Shown piece by piece: positions 1 through 8,992 of a DNA stretch of 64,000 nt. The DNA is from Bacillota bacterium. GTDB taxonomy: Bacteria; Bacillota; Clostridia; Oscillospirales; Ruminococcaceae. The notes under the pieces were generated by a model. That model was not told the origin of the DNA, did not search any database, and saw only the letters and a list, made by a program, of their open reading frames with translations. Position numbers and translations under genes: made by a program. Position 1 is the first letter of the stretch; every line of letters begins with the position of its first letter. The stretch is from NCBI GenBank assembly GCA_023391005.1, contig JAEWBS010000112.1, forward strand, positions 13,364-77,363, written 5' to 3'.

Positions 1-1873
<1,873 letters not shown>

Positions 1874-1875
1874 TA

Positions 1876-1884
1876 TATTATATG
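1876..1884 (-). promoter_or_regulatory. Possible sigma-E/sigma-K type -10 box for the collagen-like gene
   Basis: On the minus strand the box reads CATATAATA, which fits the mother-cell sporulation -10 pattern CATANNNTA. It is about 50 nt upstream of the chosen start. No -35 could be assigned with confidence. It suits an exosporium gene, but the match is short and the region is AT-rich. Confidence 0.35.
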
Positions 1885-1885
1885 A

Positions 1886-2464
1886 TTTTGCCTATTAAGG
1901 GACCCTCTGGACTTGCAAAAATATGATATAATCGAATTTATAATGCATAAATGCAATATGTTTTCAATAGAAATATGTTCACGCGGCATGCTGCAAACAG
2001 GCGCAATCACTGTAGATTCTTTGATCGACACACGACTCTGATTGTTGAAGCGGCCGCAGGTTACCCAAATCCTCAAAGGTCTGCATGCCTGCGGCAGGCA
2101 AAAAATTCAAAAGCAATTAACGGCCCGGAATAGCGTTCTGTTTTGCCGCAGGGTTTAACTTTTTGACAACGCTATAAAAATGACATGTGCCTGTTCATCG
2201 GTATAAAATACCGCAGTGAACAAGCACATGTCATTTGTAAGGTAACCTTTGTGGAATTGCCGCGCCCAACCCCAAGGAGCAAGGCGGCGGGCAATCCCTT
2301 GAAAAGGAAGTGATGAAAGCAAATTTAGCGTGATAAGATTATCGCTTTTATTAAGTATAAGGGCCGCGTTACAGCCTGACACGGTTTTGAGCACCGCATA
2401 CGGCCGTATATCGGTTACCGCCGCAAGGCGGCTTTTACAGCGTTTAGTTTTAAATTGGCACTGC
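1886..2464. other. Intergenic region without a supportable gene
   Basis: About 580 bases separate the collagen-like gene from the end of the agr operon. Short open frames on both strands lack ribosome-binding sites and recognisable sequence. The notable content is the long hairpin at 2178-2236 and a small GC-rich hairpin near 2420. Confidence 0.5.
2178..2236. repeat. Long interrupted inverted repeat (13+7+5 bp stem)
   Basis: A 13-bp outer arm (2178-2190 with 2224-2236) is followed inward by about 7 paired bases with a one-base bulge, then a CGGTA/TACCG inner stem around an AT-rich loop. A TTGACA hexamer lies just to its left (2163-2168). It is not followed by a clear T-run. It could be a structured small RNA, a terminator variant or a relic of a short mobile repeat. 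Confidence 0.6.
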
Positions 2465-2587
2465 TTAAATGTCGAGATTGGGCGATATGTACCGCTTGGC
2501 AGAAGTGACGAAAACCCGAACGGCTGTCGCGGTTACAAATAAGGCCATCACAATTGCCGCTGCGCGTAAAAACCAGTTCGTTTTCAT
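2465..2587 (-). CDS. 40-residue hydrophobic peptide, third gene of the agr operon
   Basis: The ATG overlaps the agrB stop codon (ATGA), so translation is probably coupled to agrB. The product has a short basic N-terminus (MKTNWFLR), a single hydrophobic helix of about 20 residues, then a polar basic-to-acidic tail ending KRYISPNLDI. Size and layout are AgrD-like (amphipathic leader, tail with Pro and acidic end), but there is no cysteine. A thiolactone is therefore impossible, and only a serine lactone, or no ring, could form. It might be a second pheromone precursor, an accessory membrane peptide or an immunity-like peptide. I do not recognise the family. That it is a translated gene is well supported by overlap and layout; its function is open. 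Confidence 0.7.
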   Translation of the reverse strand: MKTNWFLRAAAIVMALFVTATAVRVFVTSAKRYISPNLDI

Positions 2588-3162
2588 GGTACATATTCCT
2601 TTGCGCTTGATTTTCCAATCAGCAGCATAATGCCGACAAAGGTCAGCGATAACATCACGACGCTTGCCGCCGTTGTCTGCGCCAGTGTATATAAAAGGAG
2701 GCCCACGCCGATCTGAACAGACAGTACAGCGATAGACCTCCTTTTATACGTCTTTCTTTCCAGTGCATCCAGTGGCTTATTAATGCTTTCCAGAGGGGCA
2801 AGCAGCACAGTGACGATCACCGCAATAATACCGGAAGATAACATGATAATCGGCGGCCAATCAAGACTACGTTTAAGTAACAGAAAAAACAGTACTGTGA
2901 TTGCCGTGGATACAAAATAGCATCTTGTAGGGGTACTGGCGTGATACCCACCGCTGTAGGAACGTAGGCTGAAATAGCAGAAGAGAAACAAAGCGCCTTG
3001 CCAAACCATGCCAAAATACAGACTGACTAAAAAGGTGGTCGCTGTATTCAATGCGATGAACAGCCCTTGTCCTATTCCGAAAACATATAAGTCCTTATCC
3101 TCTTCACGAACGCTACCGCTGAGAATCAGATAATCTGTGAGCCTTTCAGAAAGAGACCCCAT
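2584..3162 (-). CDS. agrB: AgrB: membrane endopeptidase that processes the AgrD pheromone precursor
   Basis: The 192-residue polytopic membrane protein matches AgrB. The catalytic pair His74 and Cys81 lies in RSYSGGYHASTPTRC, with the +7 spacing of the Staphylococcus aureus His/Cys pair. Several hydrophobic segments follow. AgrB removes the C-terminal tail of AgrD and forms the thiolactone at the cytoplasmic membrane. Its ATG shares one base with the agrD stop (TAATG), and its own stop overlaps the downstream 40-residue peptide gene, so the three genes form a tight translationally coupled unit. Length is normal for the family (about 190-210). Confidence 0.93.
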   Translation of the reverse strand: MGSLSERLTDYLILSGSVREEDKDLYVFGIGQGLFIALNTATTFLVSLYFGMVWQGALFLFCYFSLRSYSGGYHASTPTRCYFVSTAITVLFFLLLKRSLDWPPIIMLSSGIIAVIVTVLLAPLESINKPLDALERKTYKRRSIAVLSVQIGVGLLLYTLAQTTAASVVMLSLTFVGIMLLIGKSSAKEYVP

Positions 3163-3305
3163 TAGAACTTACGCAAATTCTTTGCGCTTTGGGGCAGTTC
3201 CGGCTGATGAGCGAGATACCCGCAGGCGACGTTTGCGGACATTGTTGCTACTACGAGCGCCAGACAAGCAATAATCCCACTAAACTGGGCCATAAACCGT
3301 TTCAT
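3162..3305 (-). CDS. agrD: AgrD: cyclic lactone autoinducer peptide precursor
   Basis: The gene encodes 47 residues: an N-terminal hydrophobic/amphipathic helix (MKRFMAQFSGIIACLALVV), a short linker ending SANVA, then CGYLAHQPELP and a basic tail (SAKNLRKF). Cys28 followed by a short hydrophobic stretch and the QPELP recognition tail is the hallmark of clostridial AgrD. The mature peptide is expected to be a thiolactone closed by Cys28. A strong GAGGAGGT Shine-Dalgarno lies 8 nt before the ATG. The gene stands directly upstream of agrB, the reverse of the staphylococcal BDCA order but common in clostridia. Confidence 0.9.
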   Translation of the reverse strand: MKRFMAQFSGIIACLALVVATMSANVACGYLAHQPELPQSAKNLRKF

Positions 3306-3377
3306 GCGTTTGACCTCCTCTCAATTTAATCTTGTTAAAAATATAGCACAAATCGGGAATCTGTGCCGTAAAATGGT

Positions 3378-3404
3378 GTAACTAATAGGTTTAAGGGAGT
3401 AACT
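3378..3404 (-). promoter_or_regulatory. LytTR/AgrA-type direct repeat upstream of agrD
   Basis: On the minus strand AGTTAC occurs twice (within GAGTTACTC and TAGTTACAC) with exactly 21 bp between equivalent positions. AgrA and other LytTR-domain regulators bind pairs of about 9-bp direct repeats separated by about 12 bp, which gives this spacing. The pair lies about 75-100 nt upstream of the agrD start, with a TATATT -10-like hexamer between. Confidence 0.6.
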
Positions 3405-3440
3405 CAAAGTTTTTCTTGAAAAAGCTGAAAATGATCTAAT

Positions 3441-3474
3441 TATGCGATATCCTGTCGACGCTGGATATCGCATA
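3441..3474. repeat. 12-bp perfect inverted repeat between agrD and bioY
   Basis: TATGCGATATCC and its complement flank a 10-nt centre. The element lies in the divergent region, upstream of the agr direct repeats and upstream of the BirA operator. It lacks a following T-run, so an operator or structural dyad is more likely than a terminator. No regulator is assigned. Confidence 0.5.
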
Positions 3475-3526
3475 TTTCTACCTCCACCGAAATATGCACA
3501 CTGTTTATAGGCAGAATAAAAGTCAA

Positions 3527-3558
3527 TTGTAAACAAAATATATGATAAAGGTTGACAA
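3527..3558 (+). promoter_or_regulatory. BirA (biotin repressor) operator
   Basis: TTGTAAAC-N16-GTTGACAA is a widely spaced dyad matching the bacterial BirA operator pattern (TTGTwAAC, 14-16 nt, GTTwACAA). It overlaps the -35 hexamer of the bio promoter, so bound BirA-biotinyl-AMP would block RNA polymerase. It lies about 75 nt before bioY. Confidence 0.82.
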
Positions 3559-3580
3559 TTAAGCAACATAGCGTTATAGT
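3552..3580 (+). promoter_or_regulatory. Sigma-A promoter of the bioYBDA operon
   Basis: TTGACA (3552-3557), a 17-nt spacer, then TATAGT (3575-3580). The -35 lies inside the right half of the BirA operator. The bioY start is about 50 nt downstream. Confidence 0.8.
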
Positions 3581-3632
3581 TAAAACGACCTAAATCCGGG
3601 TAGACAGGTTATAAAAAACGGGGAGGTTCGCA

Positions 3633-4220
3633 ATGGAAGAAAAGGTCATTCGCGCAGGCGGCAATGTGCAAAGCGGCTTAAAGGCGCGCCAGCTCACCTA
3701 TATCGCGTTATTTACCGCTTTAATTGCCGTCGGGGCTTTTATCAGAATTCCGGTGCCGGTGGTTCCGTTTACGTTGCAGTTTTTGTTTACCATGCTGGCG
3801 GGATTGTTTTTAGGCGGAAAAAACGGCGCGGTCTGTGTGGCGGTTTATACGGTTCTCGGCCTGATCGGCCTGCCGATATTCGCGGAGGGCGGCGGAATCG
3901 GGTATCTTATTAAACCCAGCTTTGGCTATATTCTCGGATTCTGTGCCGCAAGCTACGTGACCGGCAAACTGGCGCAACGGCTCACGACGGTCACCTTTAA
4001 GAAGCTTCTTTTTTGTAATTTAATCGGCTTGTTTATCGTCTATGGCATGGGAATAGTTTATTATTATGTGATCTGCAACTATGTGACCGCTACGCCGATC
4101 GGCCTATGGCCGCTGTTTTTATACTGTTTTCTTCTGGCTGTGCCTGGGGATATCTGCCTTTGCATTTTAGCGGCTGTTCTGACCCAACGGCTACAGCCAG
4201 TGATCAATAGAATGAGGTAA
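3633..4220 (+). CDS. bioY: BioY: substrate-binding S-component of an ECF-type biotin transporter
   Basis: The 195-residue integral membrane protein has about six hydrophobic segments and the BioY-type start TYIALFTALIAVGAFIRIP, followed by a glycine-rich GLFLGGKNGA loop. BioY captures biotin at the cytoplasmic membrane and docks with the energy-coupling module EcfT/EcfA, which is not encoded in this window. A GGGGAGG Shine-Dalgarno precedes the ATG. It is first in the bio operon and lies behind a BirA operator, so uptake and synthesis should be repressed together. Confidence 0.93.
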   Translation: MEEKVIRAGGNVQSGLKARQLTYIALFTALIAVGAFIRIPVPVVPFTLQFLFTMLAGLFLGGKNGAVCVAVYTVLGLIGLPIFAEGGGIGYLIKPSFGYILGFCAASYVTGKLAQRLTTVTFKKLLFCNLIGLFIVYGMGIVYYYVICNYVTATPIGLWPLFLYCFLLAVPGDICLCILAAVLTQRLQPVINRMR

Positions 4221-4224
4221 AAAT

Positions 4225-5199
4225 ATGACTATCGTTGAAGGATTAAAACAAAAGGTATTTTCTCAACAGGAATTGAGTAAAGAAGACGCCCTTTGGTTAA
4301 AAGACGCACCATTGTCAGAGCTGTGCGCGGCGGCGGATGAAATTCGTTCTCGTTTCTGCGGAGAAACCTTTGATATGTGCACCATTGTCAACGGAAAATG
4401 CGGCAGATGCTCAGAGGACTGTAAATATTGCGCCCAAAGCGCACACTATCAGACAGCCTGTGTTGAAAGCTATCCCCTGCTCTCCACAGCGGAGCTGGTG
4501 ACGCGCGCAAAGCACGACGCCCAACAGGGCGTGCTCCGCTATTCGATCGTCACCTCCGGCAAACGGCTTTCAGACGAGGAGGTGGCGCAAGCCTGCGAGA
4601 GTATCCGCGCCATCCGGCGGGAAGCAGGCATTCAGGTCTGCATCTCCTTCGGTCTGTTGGGGGAAGCGCAGTTTGCCAAGCTCAAGGCAGCCGGGGCTTC
4701 CCGCGTCCACTGCAATCTCGAAGCCTCGGAGCGGTATTTTCCCGAGGTCTGTACCACGCATACCTGGCAGGACAAGGTTGAGACACTCAAGGCCGCTAAG
4801 CGCGCAGGGCTCGATATCTGCTCCGGCGGCATCATGGGACTTGGCGAAACGATGGGGGATCGCATCGATATGGTGCTGGCCGTGCGAGCGCTCGGCGTAA
4901 AATCGGTTCCGGTCAACCTGCTCAACCCCATTGCGGGCACGCCTTATGAACATAACGCCGTTTTGACTAACGACGAGTTGCGCCGTATCGTCGCCATCTT
5001 CCGTTTTCTGATCCCCGACGGCACCATCCGTCTGGCGGGAGGGCGCGGCCTTCTTGAGGACAAGGGTGAAAAATGCTTCCTGAGCGGTGCAAACGCCGCC
5101 ATCAGCGGCGATATGCTGACGACGGCGGGCTACTCGGTTCAGACCGATATGGCACTGCTCAACCGGCTGGGGTACGAGGTGAAGCTGACGGATGCGTAA
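4225..5199 (+). CDS. bioB: BioB: biotin synthase (radical SAM)
   Basis: The 324-residue enzyme inserts sulfur into dethiobiotin. The radical-SAM cluster motif CSEDCKYC (CxxxCxxC, about residues 62-69) and the following AQSAHY are typical of BioB, as are the later YNHNLD-equivalent region (VHCNLEASERYFPEVCTTHTW) and NPIAGTPYE. Length matches the family. It starts 4 nt after bioY with GAGGT upstream, and its end overlaps bioD by 8 nt. The enzyme needs one [4Fe-4S] and one auxiliary Fe-S cluster and strictly reducing conditions. Confidence 0.96.
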   Translation: MTIVEGLKQKVFSQQELSKEDALWLKDAPLSELCAAADEIRSRFCGETFDMCTIVNGKCGRCSEDCKYCAQSAHYQTACVESYPLLSTAELVTRAKHDAQQGVLRYSIVTSGKRLSDEEVAQACESIRAIRREAGIQVCISFGLLGEAQFAKLKAAGASRVHCNLEASERYFPEVCTTHTWQDKVETLKAAKRAGLDICSGGIMGLGETMGDRIDMVLAVRALGVKSVPVNLLNPIAGTPYEHNAVLTNDELRRIVAIFRFLIPDGTIRLAGGRGLLEDKGEKCFLSGANAAISGDMLTTAGYSVQTDMALLNRLGYEVKLTDA

Positions 5200-5875
5200 G
5201 CGTTTATTTATCGTAGGAACCGGCACCGATGTGGGCAAAACCTATGTGACCGGCCTGATTTTAAAGAAGCTGCGCGAGAGCGGAAAAAAAACGGCCTATT
5301 TCAAGGCGGCCATGAGCGGGAACCAGCGGGATCAGGAAAACCGTTTAATACCCGGCGACGCGCTGGCGGTCAGGGCGGCTTCCGGCATTGATCAGCCGTT
5401 GGAGGATATGTGCCCCTATGTTTACGAGCAGGCCTGTTCCCCACATCTAGCCGCTCAAATCGAAGGTAACCCTGTTCGGATGCAGACGGTCAAAGCCTGT
5501 TTTGACGCTTTATGCGACAAATACGACTATGTTACGGTGGAGGGCGCCGGGGGAATTCTCTGTCCGCTGCGTTTTGACGAAGAAAAGCTTCAGTCGGAGG
5601 ACGTGATCAAGGCATTGGGCCTTCCCTGCCTCATCGTTGCGGACGCGGGGCTGGGGGCGATCAATGCCGTGGGCTTAACGGCGGCGTATATGAAGACCAA
5701 AAACATCCCCGTTAAAGGCATTATCTTGAATCGCTTCCATCCGGGCGATGTGATGGAAGAAGACAACCTCAAAATGTGTGAATTCATGACGGGGCTGCGC
5801 GTTCTCGCCTGTGTAAAATATGGTGACGAAGCGTTGGATGTGGACGCCAAAGCGCTTGCGGCCCTGTATGAGTGA
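5192..5875 (+). CDS. bioD: BioD: ATP-dependent dethiobiotin synthetase
   Basis: The 227-residue P-loop enzyme forms the ureido ring of dethiobiotin from 7,8-diaminopelargonate, CO2 and ATP. The N-terminal GTGTDVGKTYVT is the BioD P-loop; VEGAGGILCPL is the second conserved block and ILNRFHPG lies near the C-terminal nucleotide-binding region. It overlaps bioB by 8 nt and is followed closely by bioA, consistent with one transcript. Confidence 0.95.
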   Translation: MRKRLFIVGTGTDVGKTYVTGLILKKLRESGKKTAYFKAAMSGNQRDQENRLIPGDALAVRAASGIDQPLEDMCPYVYEQACSPHLAAQIEGNPVRMQTVKACFDALCDKYDYVTVEGAGGILCPLRFDEEKLQSEDVIKALGLPCLIVADAGLGAINAVGLTAAYMKTKNIPVKGIILNRFHPGDVMEEDNLKMCEFMTGLRVLACVKYGDEALDVDAKALAALYE

Positions 5876-5892
5876 AAAGGGAGGCGTATTTT

Positions 5893-7083
5893 ATGATTTG
5901 GTATCCGTATCAGCAAATGAAAACCATGAAACCACCCTACGAAATTGTGGACGCCGAAGGGGTCTATCTTTATACCAAGGGCAACAAAATAATCGACAGT
6001 GTTTCTTCGTGGTGGAGTGTGATACACGGCTACAAGCACCCGGTGCTGACCGAGGCGATTAAAGCGCAGGCCGACCGCTTCTCGCATGTCACGCTGGGCG
6101 GCCTGACCCACGAGCCGGCGGAAAATCTGTCAAAGAAGCTTCAGGAATGGCTGCCCGGCAATCTGGACTATTGCTTTTTCTCCGATTCGGGGAGCGTCGC
6201 CGTCGAGGTTGCCTTGAAGATGGCGCTGCAATATTACGTCAACAGAGGGGAAAAACGCGACAAGGCGCTGTCCCTGTCCCACGCTTATCACGGGGATACC
6301 TTCAAGGCCATGGAGGTTGGGGACGACGAGGATTATCATTTTGCGTTCAACGAGAAAAAGGGCGTTGTTCATATCCCGACAGAAATTCCTGCGCTTGAAA
6401 GAGCGTTTGCCCAATATCATGGCGATCTGTACTGCTTTATTGTCGAGCCGCTGTTACAGGGCGCGGGCGGCATGAGAATGTACGACATCTCTTTCCTCAA
6501 GCGTGCCAGAGAACTGTGCGACGCGCACAACGTCCTCTTGATTTTCGATGAGGTCGCGACGGGCTTTGGCCGCACCGGGCACCGTTTCGTCGCAGATTTG
6601 GTCTGTCCCGATATTCTGGTGCTCGGCAAGGCCCTGACCGGCGGATACATCGGTCACGCGGTCACGGTGGCCAACCATAAGGTCTATGACGGCTTTTATG
6701 GGGACGACGCTTCGCTGGCGCTCATGCATGGGCCCACCTTTATGGGCAACGCGCTGGCTTGCAGCGTGGCCTTAAAATCCATCGCGCTTTTTGAGCAGGA
6801 GGATTACCTTTCTAAAATCGCCCGGATTGAGGCTGTCACAAGACGTGAGATGGCCGGCTTTACCGACAGCCGAATCAAAGAGATACGCATGATGGGCGGC
6901 TGTTTCTGCATTGAGGTTCACGATTCGTCTATACTGGAGGGCTTCCAGCAATTTGCATACGCGCATGGCGTATTCAACCGCCCCTTTCTAAACTATATGT
7001 ACGCTATGGTTCCATACATCATTGGGGAGCCTGAGCTGGTGCAGATATTAAATACCATGAAAGCGTGGTTTCGATCGCTTTAG
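5893..7083 (+). CDS. bioA: BioA: adenosylmethionine-8-amino-7-oxononanoate aminotransferase
   Basis: This class III PLP aminotransferase (396 residues) makes 7,8-diaminopelargonate from KAPA. Family marks are WWSVIHGYKHPVL near the N-terminus, FSDSGSVAVEVALKMA (PLP phosphate contact), IFDEVATGFGRTG and the Schiff-base lysine in LGKALTGGYIGH. The ATG at 5893 has GGGAGG 8 nt upstream, so the earlier in-frame GTG at 5872 was not used. The operon stops here: bioF and the pimelate genes are absent, so KAPA or pimeloyl-thioester supply must be encoded elsewhere. Confidence 0.94.
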   Translation: MIWYPYQQMKTMKPPYEIVDAEGVYLYTKGNKIIDSVSSWWSVIHGYKHPVLTEAIKAQADRFSHVTLGGLTHEPAENLSKKLQEWLPGNLDYCFFSDSGSVAVEVALKMALQYYVNRGEKRDKALSLSHAYHGDTFKAMEVGDDEDYHFAFNEKKGVVHIPTEIPALERAFAQYHGDLYCFIVEPLLQGAGGMRMYDISFLKRARELCDAHNVLLIFDEVATGFGRTGHRFVADLVCPDILVLGKALTGGYIGHAVTVANHKVYDGFYGDDASLALMHGPTFMGNALACSVALKSIALFEQEDYLSKIARIEAVTRREMAGFTDSRIKEIRMMGGCFCIEVHDSSILEGFQQFAYAHGVFNRPFLNYMYAMVPYIIGEPELVQILNTMKAWFRSL

Positions 7084-7129
7084 CAGCCAAGGAACCTTTT
7101 ACAGTGTGAAATGCTAAACCAAGAGAATG

Positions 7130-7165
7130 GTCCCACTTATGTCTCATGTGAGGCATAAGTGGGAC
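7130..7165. terminator. Hairpin at the end of the bio operon (possibly bidirectional)
   Basis: GTCCCACTTATG and its complement form a 12-bp stem, extended by a TCTCA/TGAGG inner pairing, between bioA (+) and the convergent small gene ending at 7173. There is no strong T-run, so termination efficiency is uncertain. Confidence 0.55.
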
Positions 7166-7172
7166 TGGCCCA

Positions 7173-7346
7173 TCAGCGTTTAACAGGCTTTTCCGGGAAC
7201 GTGATCAATGTGTCGCTTGCCTGTATGTACAATTCTTCACACTCCTGCTGCGCCTCTCTCAAGATCGTGTTTGCACATTCCAACAGCTTTTCCGCGTCGG
7301 TCAATGCGTTGAACATTTTGTGGTACATTTGCTTATAATCCGCCAT
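7173..7346 (-). CDS. Small helical protein of unknown function, divergent from an XRE regulator
   Basis: The product is 57 residues, largely alpha-helical and acidic (MADYKQMYHKMFNALTDAEK..., then a Cys/Glu-rich helix and a basic end PVKR). The ATG at 7346 has AAGGGG 9 nt upstream; a further upstream ATG at 7364 would start inside operator 1. Small proteins of this look are common in prophages and integrative elements of Firmicutes, but I do not recognise a named family. It is transcribed away from the HTH gene at 7482, and three identical operators lie between them, so it is the likely main target of that regulator. Confidence 0.6.
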   Translation of the reverse strand: MADYKQMYHKMFNALTDAEKLLECANTILREAQQECEELYIQASDTLITFPEKPVKR

Positions 7347-7366
7347 ATTGTTTAACCCCTTCATAA

Positions 7367-7384
7367 TTAGTGTTATACCACTAA
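7367..7384. promoter_or_regulatory. Operator 1 of the divergent XRE module
   Basis: TTAGTG-N6-CACTAA, a perfect dyad just upstream of the small minus-strand gene. It is one of three copies in 103 bp. Confidence 0.7.
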
Positions 7385-7403
7385 TTATAGCACAAAATAG
7401 TCT

Positions 7404-7421
7404 ATAGTGCTATATCACTAA
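7404..7421. promoter_or_regulatory. Operator 2 of the divergent XRE module
   Basis: ATAGTG-N6-CACTAA: the same dyad with one changed outer base and the same 6-nt spacer, in the middle of the divergent region. Confidence 0.7.
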
Positions 7422-7451
7422 CATCATATTTTCAGACAAGGTATTGTGTAG

Positions 7452-7469
7452 TTAGTGACAAACCACTAA
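7452..7469. promoter_or_regulatory. Operator 3 of the divergent XRE module
   Basis: TTAGTG-N6-CACTAA, ending 12 nt before the GTG start of the HTH gene and touching its Shine-Dalgarno. This suits autorepression. Confidence 0.7.
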
Positions 7470-7481
7470 GGAGGGGATGAA

Positions 7482-7724
7482 GTGAACACAAGGGACGCAG
7501 TGGCTAACAGGATTCTTGAGCTTTGCCGTAAAAAAGGGATTACGCCCAATGCCCTTAGCTATCAGGCGGGAGTACCGCAATCAACAATAAAAAGCATCCT
7601 TAATAACGAAAGCCAGAACCCCGGCATTGTGACCATAAAGAAATTATGTGACGGGTTAGACATTACTTTGCCTGATTTCTTTAACACAGATGCCTTTCGC
7701 ACATTGGAACAAGAGATCAAATAA
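7482..7724 (+). CDS. XRE-family (Cro/CI-type) helix-turn-helix transcriptional regulator
   Basis: The 80-residue single-domain regulator has HTH helices spanning about residues 9-60: RILELCRKKGITPNALSYQAG then VPQSTIKSILN as the recognition helix region, and VTIKKLCDGLDITLPDFF as the last helices. The start is GTG at 7482 behind AAGGAGGGG. Three TTAGTG-N6-CACTAA dyads in front of the gene are its likely binding sites. Similar minimal regulators occur in phage and conjugative modules and as stand-alone Clostridia regulators; the regulon here appears to be itself and the small divergent gene. Confidence 0.88.
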   Translation: MNTRDAVANRILELCRKKGITPNALSYQAGVPQSTIKSILNNESQNPGIVTIKKLCDGLDITLPDFFNTDAFRTLEQEIK

Positions 7725-7824
7725 AGAAAAGCAAATTAATAAAGGCGAATGATATAGAAGGTTCAGATCGCTTTCAACATAGCCTGCATTTCGCACCCGC
7801 CAAACGCGTACGCCCAATGAAAGA

Positions 7825-7864
7825 AAAGGGACTGCCATGCAGCTATTCGCATGGCAGTCCCTTT
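7825..7864. terminator. Bidirectional rho-independent terminator
   Basis: A 16-bp perfect stem (AAAGGGACTGCCATGC and its complement, 8-nt loop) with A/T tracts on both flanks, between the XRE gene (+) and citC (-). It can serve both convergent transcripts. Confidence 0.85.
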
Positions 7865-7981
7865 ATTGTTTAAGCTGTATGTTGTGGCACGCCTTCATCA
7901 GCGCCTATCCAGAGAAGTTCATATCAATGCTCCCCATTATTTAGTCGCTTCTTGGGCTGCTCCCCACATTTATTAAAGGCT

Positions 7982-8992
7982 TTACTTTTGATATTGCGCC
8001 TGATGCTGCTGCAGATAGGCAAAGGTGGTGGGGGGCACCAGCTTTTTAACCGCCTGCATATCACCCTCATGCAGCAGCCGACGCACCGACGAGGCGCTGA
8101 TCGGCATGCCGTCGAGCTGCTTGCGTTCAATCTCAATCAGCTCAATGCCATATTGGGGCAGCAGCTCCTTCATCTTGGCGTTATAGGCATTGGTCACCAC
8201 GCAACTGGGCTCGGTGCCGACAAAGCGCTTGGTAACCCCCAGACCCTTGGCAAAATATTCGCAGAAGATGCGGATATCCAGCGCGCAGTTCGCGTCCTCG
8301 GCCTTTGACTGTTCCTTGATAAAATAGGTCGGAAAGACGGCGGACGAAATCAAATAATCGCTGGTTTTATGCAGCAGGATATTGGGCAGATCCGCCACGC
8401 CCTGCCGCACGAGCTCATAGCGCACATCGGCCGGGAATTCGCTCTTATCCTCCGACAAAACGAACAAATGCAGCACGTCGCACTGTCGTGCGGCGGTTTC
8501 TATCAGATAACGGTGCCCGTTCGTAAAAGGGTTGCAGTTGACGACAATGGCGCCGATGCTGTCACCGTCGCGCCGCTCAAGCTGTGCGACATAATTTTTG
8601 ATACCGTTTTTTCGGTTCTCCGCCAATAAAACATCCTTGGTTTCAAGAATCGGATAAAAGCCCATATCCAAAAACATCTGCTTGTTGTCGGGTTTGGTGA
8701 ATAAAAAGAGATGTGTTTTGCCGCGTTCGACCGCCAGATTGCAGACCTGCGTCACAACCCGAACCGAAAGGCCGTGGCCCTGATAATCTTTAGAAACCGC
8801 AACGCATTTGAGCACATTGTCATGCAGCGAGCAGGTCGCCGCAATGTTGCCGTCTTCATCCATCAGGTTGACGGTTGCTTCAATCTGCTCGTCGTAATGC
8901 AGATCGTACGCGGCCAAAAACGCTTTGAGCTTCTCCTTTTGCTTGCCCGAGAAAGGAAATCCCTGTTCCTCGTAAAAATTATAATCGTCCAT
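7982..8992 (-). CDS. citC: CitC: [citrate (pro-3S)-lyase] ligase
   Basis: The 336-residue product has an N-terminal GNAT-like region (CVAVSKDYQGHGLSVRVV) and a C-terminal nucleotidyltransferase domain with GAIVVNCNPFTNGHRYLIE (HIGH-like NPFTNGH) and the later ISASSVRRLL block. This is the CitC architecture. The enzyme acetylates the prosthetic group of citrate lyase acyl-carrier subunit using acetate and ATP. ATG at 8992 follows GGGGAGG; the open frame extends 34 codons further without support. No citDEFXG genes are present here, so this is an orphan copy. Its partner lyase must be elsewhere, or the gene was left behind. Confidence 0.9.
   Translation of the reverse strand: MDDYNFYEEQGFPFSGKQKEKLKAFLAAYDLHYDEQIEATVNLMDEDGNIAATCSLHDNVLKCVAVSKDYQGHGLSVRVVTQVCNLAVERGKTHLFLFTKPDNKQMFLDMGFYPILETKDVLLAENRKNGIKNYVAQLERRDGDSIGAIVVNCNPFTNGHRYLIETAARQCDVLHLFVLSEDKSEFPADVRYELVRQGVADLPNILLHKTSDYLISSAVFPTYFIKEQSKAEDANCALDIRIFCEYFAKGLGVTKRFVGTEPSCVVTNAYNAKMKELLPQYGIELIEIERKQLDGMPISASSVRRLLHEGDMQAVKKLVPPTTFAYLQQHQAQYQK

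Noticed and set aside
4570..5238. 222-codon minus-strand frame within bioB
   Set aside because: Antisense shadow of a strongly supported radical SAM gene; Arg/His-rich composition typical of shadow frames.
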